A stretch of DNA of 64,000 nucleotides from Deltaproteobacteria bacterium (GCA_016219005.1 JACRCN010000001.1:1-64000); one strand, 5' to 3'. Shown: positions 1 through 9,240, numbered from the stretch's first letter. A program made the numbers and translations. The notes: generated from the letters alone by a model not told the origin.

Positions 1-376
1 ATTTGTTCCCCTCGCACGCGAGAACGACTCGTAAAAGAAGTCCGTCTTCAGCCCCCTTTTCATTGAGGTGTCGTCGCACCGAGTCTGCTTTCGTGAATGA
101 AAGATCTGAACGGAACGATCTACGGAACGGTCAACGGGTGCACCCGGGCGGAAATAACCCCCTCACCGTTGCCTGACGGATGGCCTGGAGGTGAGCGGCG
201 ACGGATGCCCGGCTTAAAAGCGAAATTGATTTCCTTTATCGGGCGCCGCGGCCTTTGTCAAGAGAGGACATGCGCGAAACGAAAATTACTTTAATACCCT
301 ACCGAAAAGCTTCAAATAAAGCCCCCAGTCGGTCGGTCCGTGTCGCCGACAAACCGATTGACGGGGCGAGCTGTTG
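1..376. other. left-edge stretch without a recognised gene
   Basis: No convincing gene is seen; the short ORFs here have no recognisable protein character. On the minus strand a TTGACA hexamer lies near 254-259 with a TAAAGG-like hexamer 17 bases on. This could be a weak sigma-70 promoter reading leftwards out of the window. No riboswitch or structured RNA was recognised. Low confidence in any function. Confidence 0.3.
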
Positions 377-2323
377 TTATTTAAAAGGTTTTCGAGCCTC
401 CAACCGCGCCTTCAATCGGGGGAACTGGTTCAGGTCGGTGTGGGGCAGAAACAGGGCGGCGATGTAATTGTCCATAAAGGAAGCGGTGTCGGACAGTTCG
501 AAGTTGGTCATCTTGCGGATCACATCCGCCACATCGCGACGGATGCGGTTGGTAAGTGAGCTCATCCGGGCCCCGAGCAGCGAGCCGTTGCCGAGGTAGA
601 CGACCTTGTCCGCGTCCATCTCGGGCAGCAGGCCGATGGTCATGGCCTTGTCCAGGTCCACGAAGCTTCCGAAGCCGCCGGCCAGGACGATGCGCTCGAT
701 GTCCTGGATGCCCATGCCGACCTCGGTCAGAAGCGTCATGCAGCCGCTGTAGATGGCCCCCTTGGCGCGGATGAGATTCTCGATGTCGATTTCGGACAGG
801 GTGATGTCGCGGTCGATCTGGGTCTCCTCCTTCCAGGCAAGCACGAACTCGTTGACACCGCCGCTCTGGCGCAAGCGCGGGGTCTTCAGCCCCGGGTCGA
901 ACTTGCCCGAGCTGTCGATGAGCCCCACCTCGAACATGACGGCCACCATGTTGATCAGCCCGGAGCCGCAGATGCCCTTGGGCCGCACCCGGCCGATGGT
1001 GGCAATCATGGGCTCGAGGGTCTTCGGGTTCAGCGAAAAATCCTCTATCGCCCCCCGGGCGGCGCGCATGCCGAACTGCAGCCCCCCGCCCTCGAAGGCC
1101 GGGCCGGCCGAGCAGGCCGCACAGGCCAGCCAGTCCTTGTTGCCGATGACGATTTCGGCGTTGGTGCCGACGTCCATGAACAGGGTGAGTTCCTCGGAGC
1201 GGTAGATCCCGGAACCCATCACCCCGGCCACGATGTCGCCGCCGACGTAGCTTGACACCACCGGGTAGACCAGGGCCGTGACGTGGTCATCGAGCTTCAT
1301 TCCCAGGTCCCGCGCCTTGAGCGGCGGGTACAGCGAGGAGGCCGGCACATAGGGAGCGCGCCGGATATGACGCGGATTGATCTTGAGCAGGAGCTGCGTC
1401 ATGGTGGTGTTGCCGGCCAGGGTGATCGTGGAGATGTCCTGTGGGTCCACCCCCGCGCGTTGGATGATCTTGCCCAGGATCTTGTTGATGGTCGCGACCC
1501 CCGCCTCCTGGATGCGGTCCAGCCCGCCCGGCTTTTCCGCGTAGACGATCCGCGTGATCACGTCCTCGCCGTAGCTGATCTGCCCGTTGAATTCCGCATG
1601 CTCGGCCAGCACCGCACCGGTGATGAGGTCGATCACCTGGCCGTAGATCGTGGTGGTGCCGATGTCCATGGCGATGGCACAGCTGCGGCCGGAGGTGTCG
1701 CCGGCCTGGACGTTGATGATGCGGGTCTGGCCCACTTCCCTCACCGGCCGCACCAGTGTCGCGGTCACTTTAAAGTCGGCCGCCCGCATCACCTCCGGGA
1801 TCTTGCGGATGACGGACAAATCCGCCTCCAGCCGGTGCTCGTCGTGCTGGAGCCTGAGTTGGCCGATCAGCCGGCTCACGTCCGGCAGGTTGTCCTGGGG
1901 TGACGGCGGCGGCAGTTGCAGGCATTTTTTCTCGACCGGCGCCAGGAAGAGTCCCTCATCTTTAAGCTCCTCGAAGTCGAACTCCCGGATGCGGGCGGTG
2001 CGGCGCGGGGAGGCCGGCAGATTCAGCACGCCGGCGTCGATGGCCGACTCCACCGGGATGCGCACCTCCAGGTCGCCCGTGGCCATGGCCTGGCAGGCCA
2101 GCCGATAGCCCTTGCGGACATCCTCCGCGCTCAGCTTTTCCGTGACACCGCCGTCGACCGCGCCCGCTTCGATCCGCACGCGGCATTTGCCGCAAACCCC
2201 TTCGCCCCCGCAGGAGGCATTGATATGCACGCCGGCGTCGAGGGCCGCCTGGATGATAGTGCTGCCATCTGCGACTTCGATGGACGTGCCATGGGGCAGG
2301 AATGTGATTTTGCTTTTGGACAT
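377..2323 (-). CDS. 2Fe-2S ferredoxin/ASKHA activator (RamA-like, DUF4445)
   Basis: A 648-residue soluble protein. The N-terminal ~90 residues are a plant-type 2Fe-2S ferredoxin with cysteines at 38, 44, 47 and 77. The rest is an ASKHA ATPase-like domain with a phosphate-binding motif AMDIGTTTIYG (about residue 220), a second motif FMDVGTNAEIVIG and a glycine-rich C-terminal motif VLAGGFGSFVD. Characterised relatives reductively reactivate the cobalt of corrinoid methyltransferase proteins with ATP (RamA-type activators), so a redox-activator role is likely. No corrinoid protein or methyltransferase is visible in the window, so the partner is unknown; it may lie to the left. An AAGGA ribosome site precedes the ATG. 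It lies downstream of the CoA-hydrolase gene on the same strand, separated by repeat element C1. Family assignment is firm, substrate partner is inference. Confidence 0.85.
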   Translation of the reverse strand: MSKSKITFLPHGTSIEVADGSTIIQAALDAGVHINASCGGEGVCGKCRVRIEAGAVDGGVTEKLSAEDVRKGYRLACQAMATGDLEVRIPVESAIDAGVLNLPASPRRTARIREFDFEELKDEGLFLAPVEKKCLQLPPPSPQDNLPDVSRLIGQLRLQHDEHRLEADLSVIRKIPEVMRAADFKVTATLVRPVREVGQTRIINVQAGDTSGRSCAIAMDIGTTTIYGQVIDLITGAVLAEHAEFNGQISYGEDVITRIVYAEKPGGLDRIQEAGVATINKILGKIIQRAGVDPQDISTITLAGNTTMTQLLLKINPRHIRRAPYVPASSLYPPLKARDLGMKLDDHVTALVYPVVSSYVGGDIVAGVMGSGIYRSEELTLFMDVGTNAEIVIGNKDWLACAACSAGPAFEGGGLQFGMRAARGAIEDFSLNPKTLEPMIATIGRVRPKGICGSGLINMVAVMFEVGLIDSSGKFDPGLKTPRLRQSGGVNEFVLAWKEETQIDRDITLSEIDIENLIRAKGAIYSGCMTLLTEVGMGIQDIERIVLAGGFGSFVDLDKAMTIGLLPEMDADKVVYLGNGSLLGARMSSLTNRIRRDVADVIRKMTNFELSDTASFMDNYIAALFLPHTDLNQFPRLKARLEARKPFK

Positions 2324-2356
2324 CGGTTCCTTTCTCCGCCGTTACCGGGGGTCTAT

Positions 2357-2503
2357 CAGGGTGTTAAAAGTCCGCGCCTGAGCCCGGGAACCGGCGTTGG
2401 GCGTTGGGCGGCTTCTGCAAATGCTCACATCCCGCTGAATGGGCTGCGCCTTCCAAAACGCCGCGCGCCTCGACTGACGCCCGGATGCTTTTTTTAGGCC
2501 CTG
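2357..2503 (-). repeat. TIR element family C, copy 1
   Basis: A 147-bp non-coding element with imperfect terminal inverted repeats: CAGGGTGTTAAAAG at the low-coordinate end, and CAGGGCCTAAAAAAAG on the minus strand at the other. Its minus-strand sequence matches 54856-54997 over its whole length, including the interior strings AAGGCGCGCGGCG, GGAA.GCGCAGCC and GTGAGCATTTGCA. The high-coordinate end touches the stop codon of the CoA-hydrolase/GNAT gene (2504). No ORF inside; MITE-like. Confidence 0.8.
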
Positions 2504-4384
2504 TTAGGTCAGAGGCTCGCTGAAATTGCACCTGAGCGTCACCATGTCTCCGTCGAATTGCGTCGTGAGCCTGCCGGGCAGGCTGCCGAACAGCCGGATC
2601 ATGCCCTGATTCTGGGCCGCGGTGTAGGCGAAAAAGCCTGAAATGCCGTGCTCCCGGGCGGCCGCGGCGAGTTTCCGCAGCAAAATCTTGCCGAGCCCCT
2701 TCTTCTGGTAGGACGTGCTGACCGAAAAGGCGATCTCGGCCTGATGCGTAGCGGTGTCGACCAGGTACTCGCCGACCCCCACCACCCGGCCGAACCCGAA
2801 CTCCCCGACGACGGCCACCATGGTAAGGTCGTTCACGTAGTCGATCTGGGAGACCCCTTCCGCTTCCTCCAGGGTGAAGCGGCTCTTCTCCTTGAAGAAA
2901 CGGGCGACGATGTCGTTCTTGTCCAGACTGTAGAAATGCTCCTGAATGCGGCGCTCGTCCACCGGCTTGGCCGGCCGCACCGTGACCGGCTCGTCGTCGA
3001 TCCGGATCACCTCCTCCAGATGAATCGGGTAGACCCCGTGGATGGATTCGTGCAGGGTACGCTCGGCGCCCAGCAGGCCCATTTTCTTGGCCTGAAAGAA
3101 GAGCTCATCCCGGAATTTCGGGTGCGCGATGCTGATGAGGCCCATGGCCCGTTCCTGCAAGCTTTTGCCGAACAGGTTGACCGCGCCGAACTCCGTGACG
3201 ATGTGCTGGACATCGCTGCGGGGCACCACCACGGCCGTGTCGCCGAGCAGCGGCACGATGCGGCTCTTTTTGCCCTGCACGGCGGTGGAGGGCAGCATCA
3301 GGATGGACTTGCCGCCCGGGGCCATGGTGGCGCCGCGGATGAAATCGAGCATCCCGGTGCCTCCCGAAAAATGGTTGTGCGGCAGGGCATCGGCCGCCAC
3401 CTGTCCGGTCAGATCAATGCTCATGCCCACATTCATCGCCACCATGCGGTGGTGCCGGCCGATGATGGCGGGGTCGTTCACGTAGTCGGAGGGGTGAAAC
3501 TCGATGGCCGGGTTGTCGTTCAGAAACTCGTAGAAATCTTCGCTGCCGATGGCGCTGGAAGCTACCATCTTGCCGTCGTTGAAGCCCTTCTTGCGGTTGG
3601 TGATGACTCCCCGGGAGAACAGGTGCATGATGTCGCTGGTGAGATACTGGGTGTGAACCCCCAGGTCGTTTTTGTCGGAAAGCGCCAGGAGAACCGCCTC
3701 GGAGGTGGCTCCCAGACCGACGGCGATGGTGGAGCCGTCCTCGACCAGCCGCGAGGCAATCAACCGCGCAATCCCTTTGGCGGCCTCGAGTTCCGGGGGT
3801 GCTCCGATGGAGATCAGCGGTTCGTCGTACTCGACGATGACGTGCACGTCGTTCACGTGGATGAAGCTCCGCCCCAGGACCCGCGGCATGCGGGGATTGA
3901 CCTGGGCGATCACGAGGTCCGCGGACTCGGCCGCGGCCAGCGTGATGTCCACCGAGACACCCAGGCTCATCCAGCCGAAATCATCCGGCGGAGAAACCTG
4001 GATCAGGGCCACGTGGACCGGCAGCAGGCGGCTCTTGAAGAGCCGCGGCACCACCGACAGGTTGACGGGGGTGAGGAAGCGCTGGTTGCGGGCGATGGCA
4101 TGGGACTTGGCGGAGCCGGCGTAGAACGAGCGGATGTTGAGCGCGTGGTCCGGACTCTTGTTGGCGATCAGGGTGAACGGGGTGGTTTCCAAATTGAAGA
4201 GCCGGATGATCTCGATATCCTTCAGCGTGTCGAAGGCATTCGAAAGCTCCCGCACCAGATGCTGGGGCTCTCCGCATGAGGAGCCGATGAAGACCCGCTG
4301 ACCCGGCTTGATCCGCTGGATGGCCTCGGAACCGCGGCGCCGGTTTTCAATGTATTTGTCAGCCCAATACATGGGAGTGGCCAT
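2504..4384 (-). CDS. acetyl-CoA hydrolase/transferase fused to GNAT acetyltransferase
   Basis: A 626-residue two-domain protein. Residues ~1-430 are a class I CoA-transferase/acetyl-CoA hydrolase-type fold, beginning MATPMYWADKYIENRRR and including GGTGMLDFIRGATMAPGG in the C-terminal half. Residues ~470-626 are a GNAT domain with the acetyl-CoA pyrophosphate loop QKKGLGKILL. The start was set at 4384 because GGGAGG lies six to seven bases upstream; an in-frame extension to 4522 has no ribosome site and no family character. The first domain would exchange or hydrolyse CoA thioesters, and the GNAT domain would acylate an amine or lysine using acyl-CoA. It lies just downstream of the liv operon on the same strand and may be co-transcribed. 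Such fusions are known from anaerobic proteobacteria; the physiological substrate is not visible. Confidence 0.88.
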   Translation of the reverse strand: MATPMYWADKYIENRRRGSEAIQRIKPGQRVFIGSSCGEPQHLVRELSNAFDTLKDIEIIRLFNLETTPFTLIANKSPDHALNIRSFYAGSAKSHAIARNQRFLTPVNLSVVPRLFKSRLLPVHVALIQVSPPDDFGWMSLGVSVDITLAAAESADLVIAQVNPRMPRVLGRSFIHVNDVHVIVEYDEPLISIGAPPELEAAKGIARLIASRLVEDGSTIAVGLGATSEAVLLALSDKNDLGVHTQYLTSDIMHLFSRGVITNRKKGFNDGKMVASSAIGSEDFYEFLNDNPAIEFHPSDYVNDPAIIGRHHRMVAMNVGMSIDLTGQVAADALPHNHFSGGTGMLDFIRGATMAPGGKSILMLPSTAVQGKKSRIVPLLGDTAVVVPRSDVQHIVTEFGAVNLFGKSLQERAMGLISIAHPKFRDELFFQAKKMGLLGAERTLHESIHGVYPIHLEEVIRIDDEPVTVRPAKPVDERRIQEHFYSLDKNDIVARFFKEKSRFTLEEAEGVSQIDYVNDLTMVAVVGEFGFGRVVGVGEYLVDTATHQAEIAFSVSTSYQKKGLGKILLRKLAAAAREHGISGFFAYTAAQNQGMIRLFGSLPGRLTTQFDGDMVTLRCNFSEPLT

Positions 4385-4542
4385 GAGTGCCTCCCGATTC
4401 GTCGAGACCCTGCCTGAGTCCATCATCGGCGACAGCCGAGGGCATCGGAAAACCCGCTGCCTTTCCAATATAGCGGGGAGCAGACGGCGGATCAAGATGA
4501 AGGGGTCGAAAACGCGCAGCAATGGTTCGCGGGCGAACCGGT

Positions 4543-5262
4543 TCAGGTTGGGCTGGAAATGGCTTGGCCGAGGTAGGAGCTGATCACGGCCGGGTCGGAC
4601 GTCAGGCTTTCGGCCGGGCCTTCGAGCACGACTTTGCCGTTTTCCATGACATACGCGTGGGATGAGACGGCCAGCGCCTGGCGCGCGTTTTGTTCGACGA
4701 GCAGGATGGTTTGTCCGCCCGCCTGCAGTTCGCGGATGATCTCGAAAATCAAACGCACGATCAGGGGGGCCAGACCGAGGGACGGCTCATCCAACAGCAA
4801 CAGCCTGGGTTTGGCCATGAGACCGCGGGCGATGGCGAGCATTTGCTGCTCGCCGCCCGAAAGCGTCCCGGCCAGGGCGCCGCTGCGCTCGCGCAGGATC
4901 GGAAAACGGGCTTCCATCCGATCGATGCTGGCGGCGATTTCCGGCCGCGGCCGTCGGTACGCGCCCATTTCCAGGTTCTCCCGCACCGTCATGCCGGCGA
5001 GCACCAGGCGGCCCTCCGGGATCTGGACGATCCCCTCGGAAACCCGCTGGTGGGGGCTCATGCGCGTGATGTCACGGCCCTCAAACAGGATGCGGCCGCG
5101 CCGGGCGGGAATCACGCCGCTCACGGCGTTCAGCGCCGTGGTCTTGCCCGCCCCGTTGGGCCCCACCAGAGAAACGACCGCGCCGGCCTCCACCCGGAAG
5201 GAGACCTCGCGCACCGCCTCGATGGGCCCATAGGAGACTGTCAGGTCATGGACTTCAAGCAT
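4543..5262 (-). CDS. livF: branched-chain amino acid-type ABC transporter ATPase LivF
   Basis: A 239-residue ABC ATPase of the LivF class. Walker A is GPNGAGKTT (about residue 34), the signature is LSGGEQQ, and Walker B is LLLLDEPSLGLAP; the ending VISSYLG is also typical of LivF. It pairs with LivG to energise uptake through LivHM. The gene overlaps livG by 8 bases, so translation is probably coupled. It is the last gene of livKHMGF. The substrate may be a branched-chain amino acid, but this family also carries amides, urea, aromatic acids and other small carboxylates. Confidence 0.93.
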   Translation of the reverse strand: MLEVHDLTVSYGPIEAVREVSFRVEAGAVVSLVGPNGAGKTTALNAVSGVIPARRGRILFEGRDITRMSPHQRVSEGIVQIPEGRLVLAGMTVRENLEMGAYRRPRPEIAASIDRMEARFPILRERSGALAGTLSGGEQQMLAIARGLMAKPRLLLLDEPSLGLAPLIVRLIFEIIRELQAGGQTILLVEQNARQALAVSSHAYVMENGKVVLEGPAESLTSDPAVISSYLGQAISSPT

Positions 5263-6022
5263 CGCCCCTCTCGGATCCCAGATAGGCCTCTATGACGTCG
5301 CGATGGCGGCGTACCGCATCGGGGCTGCCGGTGGTGATCACACGCCCAAAATTGAGCACGGTGATACAAGAACAAATCTCCATGACAAACGCCATGTTGT
5401 GTTCGATGAGCAAGATCGTCATGCCGCCCTGAACCAGGGAGCGGATGAGGTCGGCGACTTCCGCGGCCTCGCCCCGGCGCATGCCGGCCACCGGTTCGTC
5501 CAGCAGGAGCAGGCTGGGGTTGAGCGCCAAGGCGCGCGCGATCTCCAACCGGCGCCGCTCGCCGTAGGACAGGCTCCGGGCCGGATGGGAGGCCCTGTCC
5601 CCCAGCCCCACCCGGACGAGGTTGTCCCGCGCCCGCTCCTCGAGTTCCCGGTCTTCGCGGCCGGCCGACGGCAGGCGCAGGAGCCGGGGCATGAGCGGAC
5701 GTTCCGCCGTGAGATGCTGGCCGGCCTGCACGTTTTCCAGGCAGGTCATGGTCGGGAACAACCGGATGTTCTGAAAGGTCCGGGCGACCCCCAGGGCCGC
5801 CACCTGGTGAGCGGGCAGATGGTGCAGGGATAGACCCTGGTAGAGCACCTGGCCATGAGTGGGCGGCAGCACGCCGCTCAGGATGTTGATGAGCGTGGTC
5901 TTGCCGGCGCCGTTCGGGCCGATCAGGCCGTGGATGGTCCCCAGTTCGACCTCAAAACTGACGTCCATCAGGGCCTGAACCCCGCCGAAGCTGCGCGAGA
6001 TGTTGTCCACGCTCAAATTCAT
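5255..6022 (-). CDS. livG: branched-chain amino acid-type ABC transporter ATPase LivG
   Basis: A 255-residue ATPase of the LivG class, with Walker A GPNGAGKTT (about residue 34), signature LSYGERRRLEIARAL and Walker B LLLLDEPVAGM. The 'GVARTFQNIRLFP' segment typical of LivG is present. It overlaps livM by four bases (ATGA) and livF by eight. It is the second cytoplasmic ATPase of the livKHMGF system. Confidence 0.93.
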   Translation of the reverse strand: MNLSVDNISRSFGGVQALMDVSFEVELGTIHGLIGPNGAGKTTLINILSGVLPPTHGQVLYQGLSLHHLPAHQVAALGVARTFQNIRLFPTMTCLENVQAGQHLTAERPLMPRLLRLPSAGREDRELEERARDNLVRVGLGDRASHPARSLSYGERRRLEIARALALNPSLLLLDEPVAGMRRGEAAEVADLIRSLVQGGMTILLIEHNMAFVMEICSCITVLNFGRVITTGSPDAVRRHRDVIEAYLGSERGDA

Positions 6023-6900
6023 GTGCGCTCCGCCCTGCCCGTCTTGACCGCGACAGGACGCAAGCGGGTGAACAGGGAGGCCAGCCCGTTCGGCAGAAAC
6101 AGAATCACCAGCAGCAGGATCACGCCGTTGACGGCCAGGCGGACGGGGCCGGCGGCGACACCGACGCCCCTCAGGATTTCCGGCAAAGCGGTCAGCAGCG
6201 CCGCGCCCAGGATCGGCCCGTACCAGATCCGCGTGCCGCCCACGATGTTGTAAACCAGCAGGTCCACGGCGATGAAAAAACCGAAATCGCGCGGGGTGAT
6301 CAGGTAGTTCAGATGGGCATACATGGCGCCGGCAAAACCGGCCACCATCGCGCCGATCGTGAAGGCCACGACCTTGTAATAGGTAATGTCGACACCCAGG
6401 CAGGCGGCCGCGGTCTCATCCTCCCGGATGCTGATCAGACCCCAGCCGATCCGCGAGCGCCGCAGGGTGGCCATGAAGTAGGCCGCCAGTGCCAGCGCCA
6501 GGAAAATCATCCATGTCCGGGTGATGTTGGGTATACCGGTCAAGCCCTCGGCCCCGCCGGTGATGTCGAGGTTGACCGCGGCGATGCGCACCACCTCGCC
6601 GAACGCCAGGGTGGCCATGGCGAGAAAGACCCCCTTCAATCGCAGCACGGGCATTCCCAGGAGCAGCCCCACCACCCCGGCCATGAGGGAGCCACCGCAC
6701 AACGATACAATAAGGGGGGCCTTGAGGTGAACGGTCAGGATCCCGGCCGTATACCCGCCGATGCCGGCAAAGGCCGCGTTGCCCAGGGACAACATCCCGG
6801 CGGCCAGGGTGAAGTTCAGGCTCAGTGCCAGCAGGGCGTTGATGCCGATGAAATTGATGACGCTGCCGTAAACGGCATAGAATTGGGCCAACTGCTCCAT
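6019..6900 (-). CDS. livM: branched-chain amino acid-type ABC transporter permease LivM
   Basis: A 293-residue inner-membrane permease rich in hydrophobic segments. It carries the LivM hallmarks SLNFTLAAGMLSLGNAAFAGIGGYTAG near residue 30 (quoted in part: LGNAAFAGIGGYTAG) and LISIREDETAAACLGVD, the cytoplasmic EAA-like loop that contacts the ATPases. It starts 6 bases after livH and overlaps livG by 4, so it lies within one transcription unit. Confidence 0.92.
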   Translation of the reverse strand: MEQLAQFYAVYGSVINFIGINALLALSLNFTLAAGMLSLGNAAFAGIGGYTAGILTVHLKAPLIVSLCGGSLMAGVVGLLLGMPVLRLKGVFLAMATLAFGEVVRIAAVNLDITGGAEGLTGIPNITRTWMIFLALALAAYFMATLRRSRIGWGLISIREDETAAACLGVDITYYKVVAFTIGAMVAGFAGAMYAHLNYLITPRDFGFFIAVDLLVYNIVGGTRIWYGPILGAALLTALPEILRGVGVAAGPVRLAVNGVILLLVILFLPNGLASLFTRLRPVAVKTGRAERT

Positions 6901-6906
6901 CGTGCG

Positions 6907-7797
6907 TCAGGCCTCCCGCAGCTTGCCCCGGCCGAGCAGGCCGGAGGGTCTGAGCAACAGGATGGCGAAGAGCACCGTGAACGCCACGGCGTCCCGCAGG
7001 TTCGAGGTGCCGCTCACGGCCACGGTCAGCACCTCGCTCAGCCCGAACGCCAAGCCGCCCAGGATGGCCCCGGGGATGCTGCCCATACCGCCCAGGATGA
7101 TGACGGCCAGCCCCTTGAGTTCGATGGCACGCCCCATGTCCGGGGCCAGGGAGTCGAAATAGAGGCCATAGAGGACGCCCGCCGCGCCTCCCAGGGCCGA
7201 GGAAATGAAAAAGGTGAAGGCAATGATGCCGCTCACGTTGACGCCCAGCAGCATGGCCGCCCGTTCGTTTTCAGCCACGGTGCGGATGGCCTTGCCTGTC
7301 CGGCTGCGCTGGAGGAAGAGGGTCAGGATCAGCATGAGCAGGGTGGCGACGAGAACGATCCCGACCTGCAGGGAGGTAATGGTCACCCCGGCAATCTGCC
7401 AGACGTGCACTTTGACCGTGCCGGGCGGAAAGCGCACCGAGCGCGCCCCGAACAGGCCGAGGGCCGCGGCGTCGAAAATGATCGCCATCGCGATGCTGGA
7501 GATCAGCCCGGAGAATTGGCTGTCGGCCCGCCGGCGCAAGGGTGCGAAGGCCGCCGCATTGATCAGAAGGCCGAGCCCCCCGGCCAGCAGGGTGGCCAGT
7601 GGAAAGGCCAGCCAGATGGACATCCCGGCGGCCTGAACCAGCCACACGGCGCTCAGGCCGCCGAGCGTAAAGACTGCGGCGTGGGCCAGGTTCAGGATGT
7701 CCAGAACCCCGAATACCAGGGTGTAGCCCACGGCAAACAGCCCGTAGACGCTGCCGATGAACAACCCATTGACCAACTGTTGCGCGAGCAGGTTCAC
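6907..7797 (-). CDS. livH: branched-chain amino acid-type ABC transporter permease LivH
   Basis: A 296-residue inner-membrane permease, LivH class, opening with LVNGLFIGSVYGLFAVGYTL and containing the EAA-like loop AVAENERAAMLLGVN in slightly altered form (TVAENERAAMLLGVN). The start is GTG with an AGGAG site upstream. It is separated from livK by about 106 bases that contain a large hairpin (7821-7895), which may set the higher level usual for the binding protein relative to the membrane components. Confidence 0.92.
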   Translation of the reverse strand: MNLLAQQLVNGLFIGSVYGLFAVGYTLVFGVLDILNLAHAAVFTLGGLSAVWLVQAAGMSIWLAFPLATLLAGGLGLLINAAAFAPLRRRADSQFSGLISSIAMAIIFDAAALGLFGARSVRFPPGTVKVHVWQIAGVTITSLQVGIVLVATLLMLILTLFLQRSRTGKAIRTVAENERAAMLLGVNVSGIIAFTFFISSALGGAAGVLYGLYFDSLAPDMGRAIELKGLAVIILGGMGSIPGAILGGLAFGLSEVLTVAVSGTSNLRDAVAFTVLFAILLLRPSGLLGRGKLREA

Positions 7798-7820
7798 CCT
7801 GATGCTCCTGTGAAATGCTG

Positions 7821-7895
7821 AAAGCTCGAAGCGGGAAGCTTAAAGGTGAGACGAAAACGCCTCTTTCTTCCTCCGAGCTTCGGGCGTCGAGCTTT
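7821..7895 (-). repeat. livK-livH intergenic hairpin built of degenerate 8-bp units
   Basis: AAAGCTCGA at 7821-7829 is perfectly complementary to TCGAGCTTT at 7887-7895. After a symmetric 5-base internal loop, GAAGCT at 7835-7840 pairs with AGCTTC at 7876-7881. The left arm is a degenerate 8-bp tandem (aaagctcg/aagcggga/agcttaaa). No U-run follows, so it is more likely an mRNA processing or stabilising hairpin downstream of livK than a terminator. Confidence 0.6.
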
Positions 7896-7903
7896 GAGCC
7901 ATC

Positions 7904-9040
7904 TTACTTGACGAACACGCTGAATTTTCCGTTCTTGACTTCCTGTACCACCGGTGAGTGGTCTGCATCCCGTCCCTCGGTGAAGGAAAACTTGCCCAGG
8001 AGCGTATCGATGCCCTTGATCTTGAGCATGGCATCCCGAATGGCCTTGCGGTTGTCCGCGGTCCCGGCCGACTTGGCCGCCTGATAGACGATAAAGACGC
8101 CGGCGAAGGCCTGAGCGGCAAACTGATCCGGGGGGTGGTTGTATTTCTTGGTGTAGTCGTCCACGAATTTGACGTTCAGAGGGTTCGTCGAGGAGAAGTT
8201 CCAGGCCGCCCCCACGATGACCCCTTCGGCTGCCTCGCCGGCGTTTTTGATCAGGGCCGGGGAGTTGAAGCCGTTGCCGCCGACGATGCGCACGTTCTTG
8301 GCAATACCCAGCTGACGCGCCTGGCTGACGATGCCGGAGGCCTCTTCCACCAGGGCCGAGCAAATGATGGCGTCCGGGCTCTGGGACTTGATCTGGGTCA
8401 ACTGCGGCGAGAAGTCCCGGTCGCCCTTGGCGAAGGTCTGCTCGCCCAGAATCTGGATCCCTTCCGCCTGAAGCACTTTGCGGAACACGTCCGCGCCGCT
8501 CTTGGTGAAGGCGTCGTCGTTGCCATAGAACAGAACCACCTTCTTGAGCCCCAGCTTCTCCTTGGCGACCCGGATGGTGTTGGGGATGACTACGGCCTCG
8601 GTCAGGGAGTTCCGAAAAATGTAATCGCCGATCTCGGTGATCCCCCCGGCCGTGTTGCTGACGCCCAGCACCGTAACACCGATCTGCTGGGCGATGGGGT
8701 TGGTGATCTTGGCGGTGTTGCTCAGCGTGGGGCCGATGACGACGGCGACCTTGTCGCCGTTGATGAGCTTGTTGTACACGTTGGTGCCCTGCTGGGGCAC
8801 GCTGGCGTCGTCCTCAAAAATCGGCGTCACCTGCATCCCGCTGCCTGCCGCGGCGTTGATCTGGTCCACCGCCAGTTGCGCGCCTTCCTTCTGGCTGACG
8901 CCGTAAGAGGCCGCTCCGCCCGTCATGCTGAAGACAAAGCCCATTTTGATCTTGTCGGCGGAAATCGCCGGGCTGACCGCAACCGCCACAAAGATCGCAC
9001 AACCAGTTGCCCACAGCAGGAATCGGCTGAATCGTTTCAT
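7904..9040 (-). CDS. livK: ABC transporter substrate-binding protein (LivK-like)
   Basis: A 378-residue periplasmic binding protein of the Leu/Ile/Val-binding type (peripla_BP_6 fold). The first ~27 residues form a Sec signal peptide (KRF..., a hydrophobic core, then SPAISA before DKIKMG). The mature part shows GFVFSMTGGAASYGVSQKEG and AVIGPTLSNTAKITNPIAQQ, with Ser/Thr residues in the places that usually hold the ligand carboxylate. AAGGAGG precedes the ATG. It is the first gene of the liv operon. Ligand identity cannot be read from sequence. Confidence 0.92.
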   Translation of the reverse strand: MKRFSRFLLWATGCAIFVAVAVSPAISADKIKMGFVFSMTGGAASYGVSQKEGAQLAVDQINAAAGSGMQVTPIFEDDASVPQQGTNVYNKLINGDKVAVVIGPTLSNTAKITNPIAQQIGVTVLGVSNTAGGITEIGDYIFRNSLTEAVVIPNTIRVAKEKLGLKKVVLFYGNDDAFTKSGADVFRKVLQAEGIQILGEQTFAKGDRDFSPQLTQIKSQSPDAIICSALVEEASGIVSQARQLGIAKNVRIVGGNGFNSPALIKNAGEAAEGVIVGAAWNFSSTNPLNVKFVDDYTKKYNHPPDQFAAQAFAGVFIVYQAAKSAGTADNRKAIRDAMLKIKGIDTLLGKFSFTEGRDADHSPVVQEVKNGKFSVFVK

Positions 9041-9145
9041 GATGACCTCCTTGGTTTAGGAAATTAAACGCTCTAAACATCCACGGCCTTGGATACCGGA
9101 TACTCGGTGAGAGGCTATCTCGCGGGATGACGCTAAATTTTATAG

Positions 9146-9173
9146 AAAATACTCCGCGGCGCGCAGATGTCAA
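9146..9173 (-). promoter_or_regulatory. sigma-70-like promoter of the liv operon
   Basis: On the minus strand TTGACA (9173-9168) is followed after 16 bases by TATTTT (9151-9146), about 105 bases before the livK ATG. The hexamer scores are good for such a GC-rich sequence and the position is sensible. Confidence 0.5.
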
Positions 9174-9240
9174 GCTAAAAAACCAGACGGATTGCCACTT
9201 TTTGAGTGAGTGGGCGCGCGCGCGATCTTCGCGGACCGCA

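Noticed and set aside
2648-4279. 543-codon open frame on the plus strand
   Set aside because: Antisense to the CoA-hydrolase/GNAT gene; no recognisable domain.
6313-7821. 502-codon open frame on the plus strand
   Set aside because: Antisense to livM and livH; composition (Gly, His, Gln rich) is that of a shadow of membrane-protein codons.
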